Assembly (NCBI RefSeq): GCF_963583255.1 | Contig: NC_084813.1 | Span: 1,241,001 to 1,305,000, forward strand | Length of the DNA stretch: 64,000 bases | Source of the DNA: Pyrus communis | Lineage: Eukaryota > Streptophyta > Magnoliopsida > Rosales > Rosaceae | Direction: 5' to 3' | In this document: in pieces, positions 49,861-62,580 of the stretch | Layout of the letters: each line of letters begins with the position of its first letter | Numbering within the stretch: the stretch's first letter is position 1 | Translations under genes and position numbers: made by a program | Notes under the pieces: generated by a model | What the model saw: only the letters and a program-made list of their open reading frames with translations | Databases searched by the model: none | What the model was told of the DNA's origin: nothing

Positions 49861-51894
49861 GAAATAGAGGAGAGAAAGTGAAGAGAAAAGAGAAAAATCC
49901 GAGAGATTTGGGGGAGGGGGAAGACACGGGGCAAAAAAGGTGAGAGGTTGAGTAGGATGCAGGTCCCGCATGGCACACTTATTAATCCCAAAAAGCAAAC
50001 ATGACAAAATATCCCCCAATCAAAGTGAAATTACAAAATTGCCCTTGATGTTCCATAAACTCCGGGGCGGGTTGGTACAATCTACCCCAGTTAAGAAAAT
50101 TTCGTCTCTGAAATTTGAAATAACTCATTTTACATAAATACTCAAAGATAGGAAGAAAATATATATAAAGAAGAAATCAAGTCAGAGCGGTTGCATAAAA
50201 GAAAATATGCCACACCGTCGCGCTCGGGTTGCAGTGATTCCTCTTTCATGCCTCCAAGCTCAAACCTTCTTCCCCCATTAGTATAAAAGTAGAATCATAC
50301 TTTATAAAGATATAAAGTCGAAAATATATAATAACGTAAGGTCAAAAATATGTACGTATAGCAAGATAACATCAAAATAGATATGTATAAACAAAGAAAC
50401 CGAAAAGTTGTACTGAACTTAAAACTGAAAGAGGAAAAGACTCACCCAAACGTTTGTAACGTCAAACATATAGATATATAACTATAATAAAGTAAGTTTA
50501 CTTGCACTGAAAATTAAAATCGAAAATGAAAAGTGGGTATTGCCTAAGCATTCATAATGTCACATACTCTGAGAATAGGTGTGTCCTAGGGTCGAGCCCC
50601 CACAATAACTAATCAATAACAACTACCCGTAGATTGGTCTACTTGCCCACTTGCTTAACGAACCCAACAAATAAGCCATCGACAACACATTGTTGTCTCG
50701 ATAAACAAGTAGTAATTTCCCAAGGGTGCACAAATTTCCATTTTCTCCAACTCCAAGGTGATATCATTCGAAGCATACAGTTTCCCATAACGTAAATTCG
50801 ATCTTCCGAATACCAGTTCGCAATACTCTTCTGTTTAACCAGTGTTACCTACAAAATCTTTCATACTATGTCTCAAATAGTGCCATACCTAAACCCAAAA
50901 TAAAAAATTGTCGTCGTAAACAATTCATATAGAGATCGGTGTAGATTCTAATCATGCTAAAATCACAAAACAAATGAACACAACATGTCCTCCAAGGTCT
51001 AGATAACTCGTTCAGACTATCCAACAGTCTAAGAATGAAATGCAGTACCGGACAACAACTTAGTACCCAAGGCCTTCAAGAAAAACTTCAGTAGACTTAG
51101 AAGCGAAACACACATCACGATGAGGTACAAAAATGACGGCATACCCTAAAACCAAACAATGTGATTCACAAAGCCTATGTGAGTTAATTCGTTGAGAAAA
51201 TTTCTCTCGGATTCAGTGAAAGGCTAAGTCGAAAAGGCTAAAAGAACACTCAAGACTTTAAGGGTTAAAACAAGTCCATCAAATCTAAAGTATGAGATAA
51301 CTGGAGTGAAGCTTAACTTTGATGCGAGAACACGTGCGAGTACAAAACTTAATTCGGTGGTAAGTCGAGATGGTTAAGTGCGGGCTCGACTCGATTGGTA
51401 ATCAAAAGTAATCTGATAGGCGGAAACTCAAACTTTTTCCCATTCTAATAAGCACAACAACTTGTTACAATGATAACCTCAAAGGTATTCAATCTCCAGT
51501 GGTAATGATTCGCTCGATAGGGTGATAATGGGTGATTGAATGACTAATGGTCTCAACTAAAACTTTCAAACCGGAGTGGTCTTCTTGAACAGTCTATCTG
51601 CTTTGAAACGATACGAAGTGTTGAAGGGTAAACACGAACCCAAAGTTGACTAGAATGCATTCCAGTGCCATGAAGTGAATCTAGGATTACGGTCGAAACC
51701 GATGTTAATTAAGACACCAATCTAACGAAGTCTAGAATGAAGAATTCTGCCAAGCGGTCAAAAGTATAGTCCTCACAGACTGGTAGATAATATGCTGAGT
51801 GAGTTAATAAACAAATATCGAAACATCATCATAGTCTCCACGTGTACAAGGTGATTTGTACAGGAAATCTATGGTGACATTCATTCATTTCCAT

Positions 51895-51980
51895 TCACGA
51901 CAAACTTTAATACCAAAAATCCGGGATGGGTCGTTACAGAAATGATGGGGGCATCACGACAAACTTTAATACCAAAAATC
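51895..51980. repeat. 27-bp direct repeat at the Gypsy remnant edge
   Basis: TCACGACAAACTTTAATACC followed by AAAAATC occurs at 51895-51921 and again at 51954-51980. The spacer contains GGGATGGGTCGTTACAG, the inverse of a TGTAACGACCC-type LTR start. This may mark an old element junction. Confidence 0.75.
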
Positions 51981-51981
51981 T

Positions 51982-54900
51982 GATTATCCCGTTCCTTTTT
52001 TTGCAATTGGTGTGGAAATTGTATAATGTTGATGTTTAAACAGTTGTAAGGTTTTGAGTAAACCATAAACTCAATTTAATATTATACAAGGTTTGAGACA
52101 AAATTTGAGTTTTACGTGATTGTAATCTAAAATGCATGACATTGTCATTCGAATGAACGAATTACCGGACAAGCGATGGAGCTAGCGACTGTTACTAGCA
52201 CTCCTACATAAGTAATAAACTCATCTTGTGATCAAAGAATATAGAGAAAAACGAGCTATCATCGCTAAGGTATTGGCCTCACTTTGTTGGGTAAAACATA
52301 CAATGGCACGAGGTGGGAACCCAGTTGCCCAAACATACATATCTTGAAGATTAGGATCATCCCAGTAAGTTGTACCTTTGTTTCTAAGATGTTTATCTTC
52401 GGAAAGGAAAATTTTGGTATATAGATTAAATGGATAGTAGCACGTACATGACATTATTTGATTTAGAATATGTTCCCATGCATGCATAGAATATTATTGC
52501 AGATTGATTGATTGATCGATCGACAACTTGATGAGCCTTCTTGTAACTATCAACAACCCACCAATATTAGGAAGTATTATATAAGATACATAGAAAGCAT
52601 ATATATATACAAAATAAAGCCTGCCAAATTTCGCACCAGATGCCAATTCCCGTAGGCCGATAAAGAGAAACAAAACAACTAGGGAGGACAGCAGATGATG
52701 CTATGTATGTAAAATAGTGCAGTCTCCAAGTGACATTGTCCCTCAGCAATTTGGCCATCTGCCAAAAACTTTGTGTGGCTACCTGCCATTGCCACTGCTA
52801 GTGTACAACGAGGCCTACACCTAGGGCACAATGTGATTCCTTTATATTTTGGTGAGCTTTGTCACCCATCAACCACGCCAAAACGCACGATAAAATCCTT
52901 TTCAACTTAGGGCACAATAAGATTCCTTTATATTTTAGTGAAATATAAAAAGATTTGCATGAAAGCGAAACCTGAAATGGCATATATATGTAGATTTCGC
53001 AGTTACGGTGCCGTATTTAAAGAAAATAGAGACATGCAGCTGAAATATCATATTATTGAAAAAATTTATGCGTGTGTATCTAAGAAATTAAACTGTCATC
53101 CCTTAACGGATTGTTAATATCTACTGTGTTAATAGTATACAACCAGAAATGATTGAGACAACTTATAATATCAAATCATATGGACTGATTTTTCCTCCCA
53201 TACATTAGGGGGTCGTACTTGTAACCTTAGCCAAAATTTGATACGTTATAGTTGACTATATGGTTGCCTTACAAATTTAAAGGGTGACAAGGGTAAGATT
53301 AACCTCTAATAAAACGAGTGGCAGAGAGTGGTCTTCTATCTACGTTTGCAACGATAAAACCCTAATATGTAATTAACTCTAGCCCGCAAGTACTATTTTA
53401 TTTTGGATAATGCTAGCAAGATTAAATTTGCAAACCAAATAATGTGTCATGATTAAGAAATAAACACATTAATCAATACTTAATTAATAATCTAATCATT
53501 TACAACCACATCATTTAGTTTAAAATAAATAAATAAATAAATATATATATATATATTTGGAACATTGAAATTAAACTGCCAAAATGTGATATCGTCGCTA
53601 TTACAAAGTTATAGTTGTTGCTTGAACGAATCCGGCGAAGAATTGCTTGCTTTGTAGGAGTGATCATGTCTAATAACTAACGGAACGCTAGCTATATGCT
53701 TAACATAGTTTTCGTACCTACAACTGCAGTTAAGTGGAACAATGAAGAGATATGTCACTTCAATATCTGAACCGGATACACTGACCCTTAAATAAAGGGT
53801 CACACCTCTTTAAAGGGTTACAATCATTCAACAAGAGTTACAGGGTTCACCTATTGAATGGCACCCTTTGGTTGTCTATAAATAGTCAAACCTATTTCAT
53901 ATTCATTCCAATTCCAATTCATTTGCTCGAGAGAGTCTAAGAGAGAACCTATCTTCCTGTGTGATTCCCAGTTTAACCACAGCCATCAGTAGAGATCTGA
54001 TTTCTTTCAGCAGAGAGGGGTCTTCAATATATGTTTGCAAGTTGCAACCATAAAACTCAACATATGTAATTAACTCCAGTCGGCAAGTCCTATTTCATAT
54101 TTCATGGTCCGCTAGGAGATTTTTATGGTAGTCTAGAGTATCAAATGCTTCATATCTTTTACTTGTTGGATCTTTGATTAAAATTACAAAAAATAATTTA
54201 AACGGTTCAAAAAATTAAAATATCTTATACTTTAAAGTATCATAGAATATTTGGTCGACTTTCTATTGAATTTGAGTCTGGTCTACAGATTTGTCTAAAA
54301 CGAGAGGTACGTAGCATTTGGTGAAGGATAAATGCGAAGTATAAGTAGATTAACAATAATGGAGAGTCTTAATCAATAGGGTTAGTCCAAGTAAAGAGAC
54401 AGAAAAAGAGTGACAATAAGTTAAAATTAGTATAAGTTCAAAGGTCGATTTCCTCCAATGTGACAAACGAACCGAGAGAAATCCTACGAACACCATTTAT
54501 GAAATCATCAAGTGTGAGCAGCTAGGGGACACACGTATTATATGTGATGCAACTAAGGGGACAATCAAACGTAATTTTGACCCTTAAAAATCGAGTAGGA
54601 ACATGTCAATTATCTGCCCTTTCATGATAACTTAAGAACACCTCTTCACCTTTTATTGATCTCCATTACTATATATGGTTAAGATATGTATTAGATTAAA
54701 GAAAAGAGACTCTAAAATTGGGACTTTTTGTAGACTCTCCGTTACCTTACTGTCTAATATTAATTTTTGTGTCAATATTATAAAACATTGTACAAAAAAC
54801 TTGAGGTGACAGAAAGTTCATAAAGAGTCTCACTTTGAAAAAGTCTCCTTAACAATTTTCTAAAGAAAAACCTTAAAAATATTGTCGCTAGTTTTGAACA

Positions 54901-55078
54901 AAATAATTATCATAATTATCACCAAATTAATAGTTTAGAACATGAGAAATGTCTCATACTCTCATCAAATACTAACCAATCGACTTGTATTTTATAGAGA
55001 TTGTCAACGAACGCCTATTAAATTAGCAATAAACTAAACCAAATAATTTGAGTTAAACACATAAATTTTTGTAGTTTA
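51982..55078. other. Gene-free region, left part of a local duplication
   Basis: 52160-53000 has open frames of 60-90 codons on the minus strand with no recognisable family, and a short direct repeat with GATTCCTTTATATTTTGGTG (52835 and 52921). From about 53160 onwards the sequence is related to 61683-64000: shared text includes CATATGGACTGATTTTTCCT and GGTTGCCTTACAAATTTAAA. A MITE-related copy lies at 53407-53525. A segment at about 53757-54000 with CTATAAATAG is absent from the sister copies. Confidence 0.55.
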
Positions 55079-55381
55079 TGTTGAGATAGTTGAAATCTGT
55101 TTTTAAGAAGAGAGGTAGAAGAGATAAGAAAGACTTGTATTGATAGAGAATGTTTTTCTTCATTAGAAAACATATGATTTACATAGCTCACTTATATAGA
55201 CGTTTTACAAACTTGCAGCCCAAGTACTCTTCTTTAACTACCTCCTTATACCAACTAACTCATTCTAACAATATTCTAACTAACCAACTATATGTATAAC
55301 CACCTATTTAATCTTGTGACAAGTGGCTTTGTTTTGACCATGGATACCTTCCTCACATGGATCACTTTTATTCTTCTTACA
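55079..55381 (-). repeat. 3' LTR of the Copia element
   Basis: 303 bp, starting TGTAAGAAGAATAAAAGTG on the minus strand and ending ATCTCAACA. A TATA-like CTATATAAG lies near 55191-55200. It is identical to 60113-60415 except for one base (GAGATAAG versus GAGATGAG on the plus strand). Confidence 0.97.
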
Positions 55382-58300
55382 TCCCCCCGCAAGCTGATGC
55401 TCGAGAACACTAAGCGTCAGATTGTTGCAATGGTGTTGAAATAATGAGGCAGACAGTCCCTTGGTTAGAATATCAGCTGATTGGTCTGTCGAAGACACAT
55501 GATGAACTTGAAGATCACCCCGAGTGACCCTCTCACGGACAAAATGGTAGTCGATCTCAATGTGTTTGGACTTGGCATGAAACACAGGATTAGTAGAGAG
55601 GGCAATAGCTGAGATATTGTCACAATAGATCATCGGAGAGGAATGTAAAGGTATATGCATATCACAGAGTAATTGGCGAATCCATGCAAGTTCTGCAGCT
55701 GTAATTGCCAAAGCTCGATACTCAGCTTCTGTAGATGATCGAGAGACCGTGTGTTGCTTCTTTGATGCCCATGAGATGGGGTTAGAACCAAGAAAGACAA
55801 CAAAGCCTGAAGTAGATCTTCGATCATTTGGATCACCTGCCCAATCTGCATCACTATAAGATTGCAGATGCAATGGGCCAGGTTTAAAATGAATGCCATA
55901 AGTTGATGTCCCTTTGAGGTAACGGAGGATTCTCTTAACTGCAATAACATGAGAAATCATAGGATTGTGCATAAACTGACAAGCTTGATTAACAGAAAAT
56001 GCAATGTCAGGTCTGGTGAAAGTAAGATACTGCAGAGCCCCAACAATACTTCGATATTGAGCCGGGCTGTGATATGGCTTCCCATCATCCCTGAGAAGTC
56101 TGTGATATGGGAGACATGGTGTAGCACACGGTTTAGAGTCCTGGAGATCAACTTTATCAACTAACTCATTAATATACTTTGCTTGAGACACAAACAAACC
56201 CTCTGAGGTGTAACTGATCTGCAAACCCAGAAAGTAGTGCAGAAGCCCCAAGTCCTTCATTTCGAATTCTGCAGTGAGAGCTGTGATCACTTGGTTGATC
56301 AATGTAGAGCTGCTACCTGTGAGAATGACATCATCAACATACAAAAGCAACAACACCGTGCCCTTGGAAGACTGTTGTATAAACAGTGAGGGATCAGCAT
56401 GTGAGACTTGAAAACCCAAGCTTGGTAAGAAGCTAGTAAACCTGTCATTCCAAGCTCGAGGAGCCTGTTTGAGACCATATAATGATTTTTGAAGCTTGCA
56501 AACATAGTGTGAAGGATGTGTGACACTCTCAAACCCTGGTGGCTGGGCCATATATACTTCCTCCTGCAGGAGACCATGTAGGAAGGCATTCTTTACATCG
56601 AGCTGCCTAAGAGACCACTGGAATTGAGCAGCTAAGGCAAAAATCAACCTTATAGTTGTAGGTTTGACCACAGGGCTGAAAGTCTCCAAATAATCAACCC
56701 CCTCCTCTTGACTAAACCCTTGTGCGACAAGTCGGGCTTTATACATAGCCACAGACCCATCTGCATGTGTTTTAATTTTGTAGATCCATTTGCATCCAAC
56801 TAGGTTCTTATTGGGTGGTAATGGAACTAAAGACCAAGTCTGTTGAGAATGAAGGGCCTCGATTTCCTTTTTCATGGCAATCTGCCATTCAGACACTTGG
56901 GAAGCAGTTTTGAAAGTCTTTGGTTCAGAAGCAATTTGAGCTAACAAAGCTTTCTTTTTGAACACCCCATTCTTAGACCTTGTTTGCATGGGATGCACAT
57001 TCATGGGGATAGGCAGAACCACATTTAGGCTCTCAGGGTGGAAATCAGGATCCACAGGGATAGGGTGCTGTGGACTGGAGCTGGGTGGAGGTGATTGTTG
57101 TAAGGGTGATGCACATGGTATGTGTAATGCAGGCGTGGCATGAGCAGGAGAAAAATCAAATTCTGGAGCACAAGATGCAACAGGTTCCAAGGATTCTGAG
57201 GTTCGAGATGCAGAAGAGAATTCTGAAGCAAGAGATGAATGCATAGACAATGATGCAGTGGTGGGAGATGAGATGGAATGCAATGAAGGTGTGACTGCGT
57301 GATTGGTGGATGTAATTATTGGAGATAACACAGGTGAAGGCAATGAAATAGGTGATACAGAAGATGGCTTTGGAGTGTGGGACACTGTGAAAGTGGAGTA
57401 AGGGAAGCTGGCTTCATCAAACAAAACATGTCTGGACACTCTAATTTTCCCAATGGCAATATCTAGACATAGGAACCCCTTGTAGTGACTGGCATATCCC
57501 AAAAACACACAGGTAGCTGTCTTAGGTTGAAGTTTAGAAGAAGTATATGGTTTGAGCAAAGGAAAACATGCACACCCAAAAACCCTGAGATGATTAATCT
57601 CAGGAACAGTGTGATAAATCATTTGGAAATGGGACTTCATGTGTAAGGAGACACATGACATCCTATTGATCAAGTAAGTAGCTGTAGCACAAGCATGAAC
57701 CCAAAATTGGTTAGGGAGTTTGGCAGTTTGAAGAAGGGTGACAACAGTTTCTACAATATGCCTGTGTTTCCTCTCTGCTAAACCATTCTGTTCAGGTGTA
57801 AAGGGACAGGATTTGTGATGTAGAATTCCATGTTGGGCTAAAAATTGTTGGAACTTGGTACTGGTAAACTCACCACCACCATCACTTTGAAAAATTTTAA
57901 CTATGGCAGAAAAGTGTTTAGTCAAGTAGGCATGAAAATAAACAAAAGTAGCAAACACTTCTGATTTATTTCTTAATGGAAAAATCCATGTGTATCGAGT
58001 ACAATCATCTATGAAGGTTACATAATACCTAAATCATTCATAGGATAGGATAGGGGCAGGTCCCCATACATCACTGTGAAATTTTTCTAAAGGATGTACA
58101 GATCGGGTTACAGGGAATTGAAATGGTAATTTGGTGAACTTGCCCTCTAAACATGGTGTACAAATGTATGAACATGTGTCTAGTGATGCAGGTACTTGAG
58201 ATTGATGTAGAATCACAGAAGTGATTGCATTGGATGGATGCCCTAGCCTTTTGTGCCATATGCTTGAGTGAACAGGTTTTGCAAGGAAACATGAATGAAA

Positions 58301-60016
58301 TGTAGGTGATGCATCTGGCTTCTGTGAAATGGTGAATGGTATAGGGTAGTGACCAGCTCTACACAGCCCCTTGAGTAGGATTGTCCCTGTGGATTTGTCC
58401 TGAACCCAAAAAGACACATCATCACAAATGAATCTGCACCTATTTTCTTTGCATAGTTGATAAACGGATAACAGATGCTGAGAAAGCTTTGGAACATGTA
58501 ATACATTCTTAAGAGTGAGGGAATGATGAGGAAGAACCAATTTAGACGTGCCAATATTGGAAATATGCAAACCTGCACCACTGGCAGTGGTAATAGTATT
58601 TGTGCCTTGATATGAATGAGAAAGATCCAAATTGGCCAAGTCTGAGGTCATGTGTGATGTAGCACCAGTGTCTGCAAGCCAAAACTGGTCAGATGATGCT
58701 GAAGCTTGATGATCTGCATGCATAGCACTGAGATTAGTGGTTGGAGGCCTTCCTTGATACGCAAAATTACTTCTGTGATAGCATTGAAGAGCTGAGTGGC
58801 CATATTTCCAACAGATCTGACATTGAATAGGTGAGCTCGAGGCAGTGTTGGTATGTCTTTGAAAGCAATCTGCAGCAACATGACCCTTTTTGTTGCATAT
58901 TTGACAAGTGGGAATCTCTGAAGGATGATCTTGGCAGTGAGATTGATACGGCTTTGGAGTACCAAGAATACCAGGATTACCGTTGGAAAATCTAGGACCT
59001 GAATTATACTGAAATCTGCCTCTCCCTTTGCCCCTGAAATTGTTACTCTTAAAGTGACCAAAGTTGTGATGACTCCCAGTGTTGTATGAGCCAGGAGGAT
59101 AATTGGAATGAGGAAGACTGGAACCACCATTGTGCCTAAAAGATGAATCAGAAGAGGATCGGGATTGATCTTGATCAAGAACAAGTGTTTTCCCTTTGTC
59201 AGAGTGGATTCCAGCAACCATGGCACTTCCAAACACCAAACCAGAAGAACTGTCAGAAGACTGATCAAGGATAGCTTCTTCAGCCAGGAGTTGAGACCTG
59301 AAGTCTTTGAGAGATATCCCATTCTCCCTGCCTCTGATCACACATCGAAATGTGTTAAATTCTGCAGGTAGACCTTTTAAGGCAAGAATTATAATGTCGT
59401 CATCATCAAAAATGACCCCAGCTGCAGCAAGGTGATCTCTGGCATCCTTAATCTTTTGGAGATAAACAGAAACCGATTCTGACCCTTTCTTGATATTCTG
59501 AAGTTCGGTCTTCATCTGAAAAATCGTTGCTTTTGTCACAGCAGAGAATCGCTCAGTGAGATTCAACCACATCTCGGCAGAACTGTTGCATCCAATGACA
59601 CAGGAAATGGCAGTGGTGGATAATGTGGCAATGAGCAACTGCATTAGTGCACGATCGTGCATTTTCCAAACCAGGTAGTCATCAGTTTCAACCCCTTCAA
59701 CATCAGAATTGTCGTTGAATCGTGGAGGGCAGTTCCTTGAACGATCAAGAAACCCCATAATACCATGGCTTTCCAGAAGCAATCGGACCTGAAAGCTCCA
59801 AGTGAGATAATTGGAATCATCAAGTTTTACTGTAACAGAAGTGGAGACAATGGAGAGAAGACTGGTAATCGATGACTGAACAATCTGTAACTGAGCTGCA
59901 GTGACCATGTTGCAAATTTCGTGAATAATCGTTCTTTGAGACTTTTGATCAAACAATTGGTGAGCAGACAGAAAGAAACCAACTTTCGGAGCGATTTGTA
60001 TGTTAATCTTCGCCAA
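55304..60016 (-). pseudogene. Copia gag-pol frame with one premature stop
   Basis: One reading frame of 1571 codons spans gag to RNase H and is broken only by TGA at 58034-58036. The front part (660 aa) has the gag capsid region, two CCHC zinc knuckles (CQICNKKGHVAADC, CQICWKYGHSALQC), the aspartic protease DTGATSH (around 58660-58675) and the WHKRLGHPS pre-integrase zinc motif. It stops at the integrase catalytic core, just after FHSDVWGP. The frame reopens immediately and continues with the integrase (SDGGGEF, QNGLAERKHR), the reverse transcriptase with YVDD (56326-56345) and RNase H with DADWAGDPNDRRSTSGF. The final codons run into the 3' LTR and stop at 55304. Apart from the stop I saw no frameshift. 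The stop splits the catalytic core, so this copy could not make an intact integrase unless it were read through. Confidence 0.93.
55382..55391 (-). other. Polypurine tract of the Copia element
   Basis: GCGGGGGGA on the minus strand lies directly before the 3' LTR start TGTAAG. This is the expected primer for plus-strand synthesis. Confidence 0.85.
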
Positions 60017-60094
60017 AAATTATCACAGATATATGCAAACTAGAGGGTAGAGAAGAGAAAGAAAAGTTTTAGAGGTTGAGCGGAAGCACCGGAT

Positions 60095-60112
60095 CGGCCG
60101 GCGATGATACCA
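60095..60112 (-). other. Primer-binding site of the Copia element
   Basis: Directly next to the 5' LTR, the minus strand reads TGGTATCATCGCCGG. Its first eight bases match the complement of the initiator methionine tRNA 3' end, the usual primer of plant Copia elements. The match then weakens. Confidence 0.75.
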
Positions 60113-60415
60113 TGTTGAGATAGTTGAAATCTGTTTTTAAGAAGAGAGGTAGAAGAGATGAGAAAGACTTGTATTGATAGAGAATGTTTTTCTTCATTAG
60201 AAAACATATGATTTACATAGCTCACTTATATAGACGTTTTACAAACTTGCAGCCCAAGTACTCTTCTTTAACTACCTCCTTATACCAACTAACTCATTCT
60301 AACAATATTCTAACTAACCAACTATATGTATAACCACCTATTTAATCTTGTGACAAGTGGCTTTGTTTTGACCATGGATACCTTCCTCACATGGATCACT
60401 TTTATTCTTCTTACA
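60113..60415 (-). repeat. 5' LTR of the Copia element
   Basis: 303 bp. It would carry the promoter of the element (TATA-like text near 60225-60234). It ends CTCAACA directly before the primer-binding site. Confidence 0.97.
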
Positions 60416-60996
60416 GTTTATGTGTATTAGATGCTGACTAACTAAATACAGAGAATGGGATGCCACGATTAGACATTGCACACCTAGATTCTGTCAATCA
60501 TTATTCGTGAAAGTTCATTTCTATATGTACTAGAAAAATATATAAATGTTTTTTTGGGCCATGATCACATCCTCATATATTTGAATATATTTGATATCAA
60601 AAGTTGAGAATAAATGAATGTCATTTTAGTATTTGAATCTCAATCGTTGATATCAAATTCAAAGTTAGTAATCACACATCCTTAATCACCTGATGACTAA
60701 GAGAACGAGATTCATGAAAATGAAATTGACTTGGTTCCCCACTAGATAAGGAGGAGTTTCTCCTCAATTCAGGTGAGTAACCACGCAATTCATTAATCAC
60801 CTGGTGACTAATGAAAATGGAATTAACTTGGTTCCCATTGAGTGAGGAGAAGTTCCTTTTGAATTCACTACGTGGTTAGTTTACAGAATTTCATATTCAT
60901 GATCAAAACCGTTCATATATAAATCACTTTTTAAAGCTCACCTCGGTAAAAATCAATAAAATATGTGATCGTAGTCCTCAAATAGTATAAAAACAA

Positions 60997-61156
60997 ATGG
61001 ACATATTCGGTAAAAACATTAAAAACTGTCTATTTATTTATTTTTATTTTTTTAACAAACGATATCATCTACATTAATGGACATATTCGGTAAAAGCATT
61101 AAAAACCAACTATTTATTTATTTTTATTTTTTTAACAAACGATATCATCTAGGGGG
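60997..61156. repeat. Tandem duplication, 2 x 80 bp
   Basis: Units at 60997-61076 and 61077-61156 both start ATGGACATATTCGGTAAAA and contain TTTTAACAAACGATATCATC, with a few differences. Confidence 0.88.
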
Positions 61157-61682
61157 AGGGGGTGGGCTTAACTGCACAATGGGTTAACAATAATGTGGTT
61201 CCAACTCGCCTTTGGCGATAATCGAATCTAAAACCTCTCACTTACAAGTGAAGAGAAAAAACCCAACTATTTATTTGTTACAATTGATTAACTAAACTAA
61301 CCTTAGTTTTAATTATTTTTTACAAGTGTTTTTTTACAGAGTAATTTATAATATGAACTATTCTAATTATAAAAATGAAGTTCCATTAATCGATCACAAA
61401 GTATCTTAAAGTGAAAGTCCTCCTCAATCTTAAGGAGCCAAGCCTTTCTCTATGAAATAATCTGTTTGTGAATGAAATTCCACAAGGAATTTGACAGGAC
61501 TAGTCAGTTTAATAAGATTTGTTAAAACTCTTACTGAGTTGAAAATTTAATACAGAACATATAGTATAACCAACTTCACCTTCTGAATTATTAATTATTT
61601 ATATTAAGAAAAAAAAGCTGTCTAACAAACATTACATCTCACATCATAGATGAATCACCAATCTTAAAATTGAGGCATATCA

Positions 61683-62580
61683 AATCATATGGACTGATTT
61701 TTCCTCACATAAATTTGAGGCAGTAAGGGGGTCGGGCTTGTAATCTTAGCCAAAATTTGATAAGTTATAGTTGACTATATGGTTGCCTTACAAATTTAAA
61801 GAGTGACAAGGGTAAGGTTAACCTCTAATAGAACGAGTGGCAGAGAGGGGTTTTCGATATATGTTTGCAACAATAAACCCTAATATGTAATTAACTCTAG
61901 CCGGCAAGTAAAATTGTATTTTTCATGGTAGGTTTGTTTAAAAAGAGAGTATTTGGTGAAGGATAAATTCGAAATATAAAGATTAACAAAAAGTGAGAAC
62001 GGAGTCTTAAGAAATTAGGGTAAGTTCAACTGGAGAGCCGGAGAAAGAGCATAACAATATTGAGTTAAGATTAGTATAAGTTTAAAGTTCGATTTCCTTC
62101 AATGGGATAGACAAAAAGAGAAAGAAGTCTTAATCATATGGACTGATTTTTCCTCACATAAATTTGAGGCAGTAAGGGGGTCGTGCTTGTAATCTTAGCC
62201 AAAATTTGATAAGTTACAGTTGACTATATGGTTGCCTTACAAATTTAAAGGGTGACAAGGGTAAGGTTAACCTCTAATAAAACGAGTGGCAGAGAGGGGT
62301 TTTCGATATATGTTTGCAACCATAAACCCTAATATGTAATTAACTCTAGCCGGCAAGTAAAATTGTATTTTCATGGTAGGTTTGATTAAAAAGAGAGTAT
62401 TTGGTGAAGGATAAATTCGAAATATAAAGATTAACAACAAGGAGAACGGAAGTCTTAAGAAATTAGGGTAAGTTCAAGTGGAGAGCCGGAGAAAGAGCAT
62501 AACAATATTGAGTCAAGATTAGTATAAGTTTAAAGTTCGATTTCCTTCAATGTGATAGACAAAAAGAGAAAGACGTCTTA
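61683..62580. repeat. Tandem duplication, 2 x about 449 bp
   Basis: AATCATATGGACTGATTTTT starts at 61683 and again at 62132. Both copies run through GGCAGTAAGGGGGTCG, GAGTGGCAGAGAGGGGTTTT, GGTGAAGGATAAATTCGAAA and GGAGAGCCGGAGAAAGAGCA to GTTCGATTTCCTTCAATG. Older partial copies of the same unit lie at about 53160-53400, 54010-54480 and 62935-63180. Confidence 0.9.

Larger units (their letters stand above)
48870..51980 (-). mobile_element. Decayed Ty3/Gypsy LTR retrotransposon remnant
   Basis: Minus-strand reading with many stops gives integrase-like text. Near 51800-51880 is VTIDFLYKSPCTRGDYDD. At about 50980-51090 is LEGLGTKLLSGTAFHS, followed by SERVI and TLEDML. Around 50690-50850 is C-terminal text like ISPWSWRKWKFVHP. 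At 50075-50125 the minus strand reads AAATTTCAGAGACGAAATTT then TCTTAACTGGGGTAGATTGT, the classic Gypsy end-of-pol plus polypurine region. What follows (about 50078 down to 48870) is probably a degraded 3' LTR. It contains a GA microsatellite (49836-49860) and degenerate units with AAGCCATATATAAGCATC (49300-49460). Gag, protease and reverse transcriptase were not seen. Two integrase-core-like stretches suggest an internal duplication or two nested copies. Confidence 0.68.
55079..60415 (-). mobile_element. Near-complete, young Ty1/Copia LTR retrotransposon
   Basis: The element is 5337 bp on the minus strand. It is bounded by LTRs of 303 bp (TGTAAG...CTCAACA) and flanked by the 5-bp target duplication GTTTA (55074-55078 and 60416-60420). 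The LTRs differ at one position only, so insertion is recent. Between them: a primer-binding site beginning TGGTATCA, a gag-pol frame running gag, protease, integrase, reverse transcriptase and RNase H (Copia order), and a polypurine tract. A single in-frame TGA at 58034-58036 interrupts the polyprotein. It resembles RE1/Tnt1-like plant elements. I cannot name the lineage with certainty. The uninterrupted sister of the insertion site is at about 63548. Confidence 0.97.

Noticed and set aside
52221..52983. Three minus-strand open frames of 61-88 codons
   Set aside because: No domain could be recognised and the region carries short direct repeats. Probably transposon debris.
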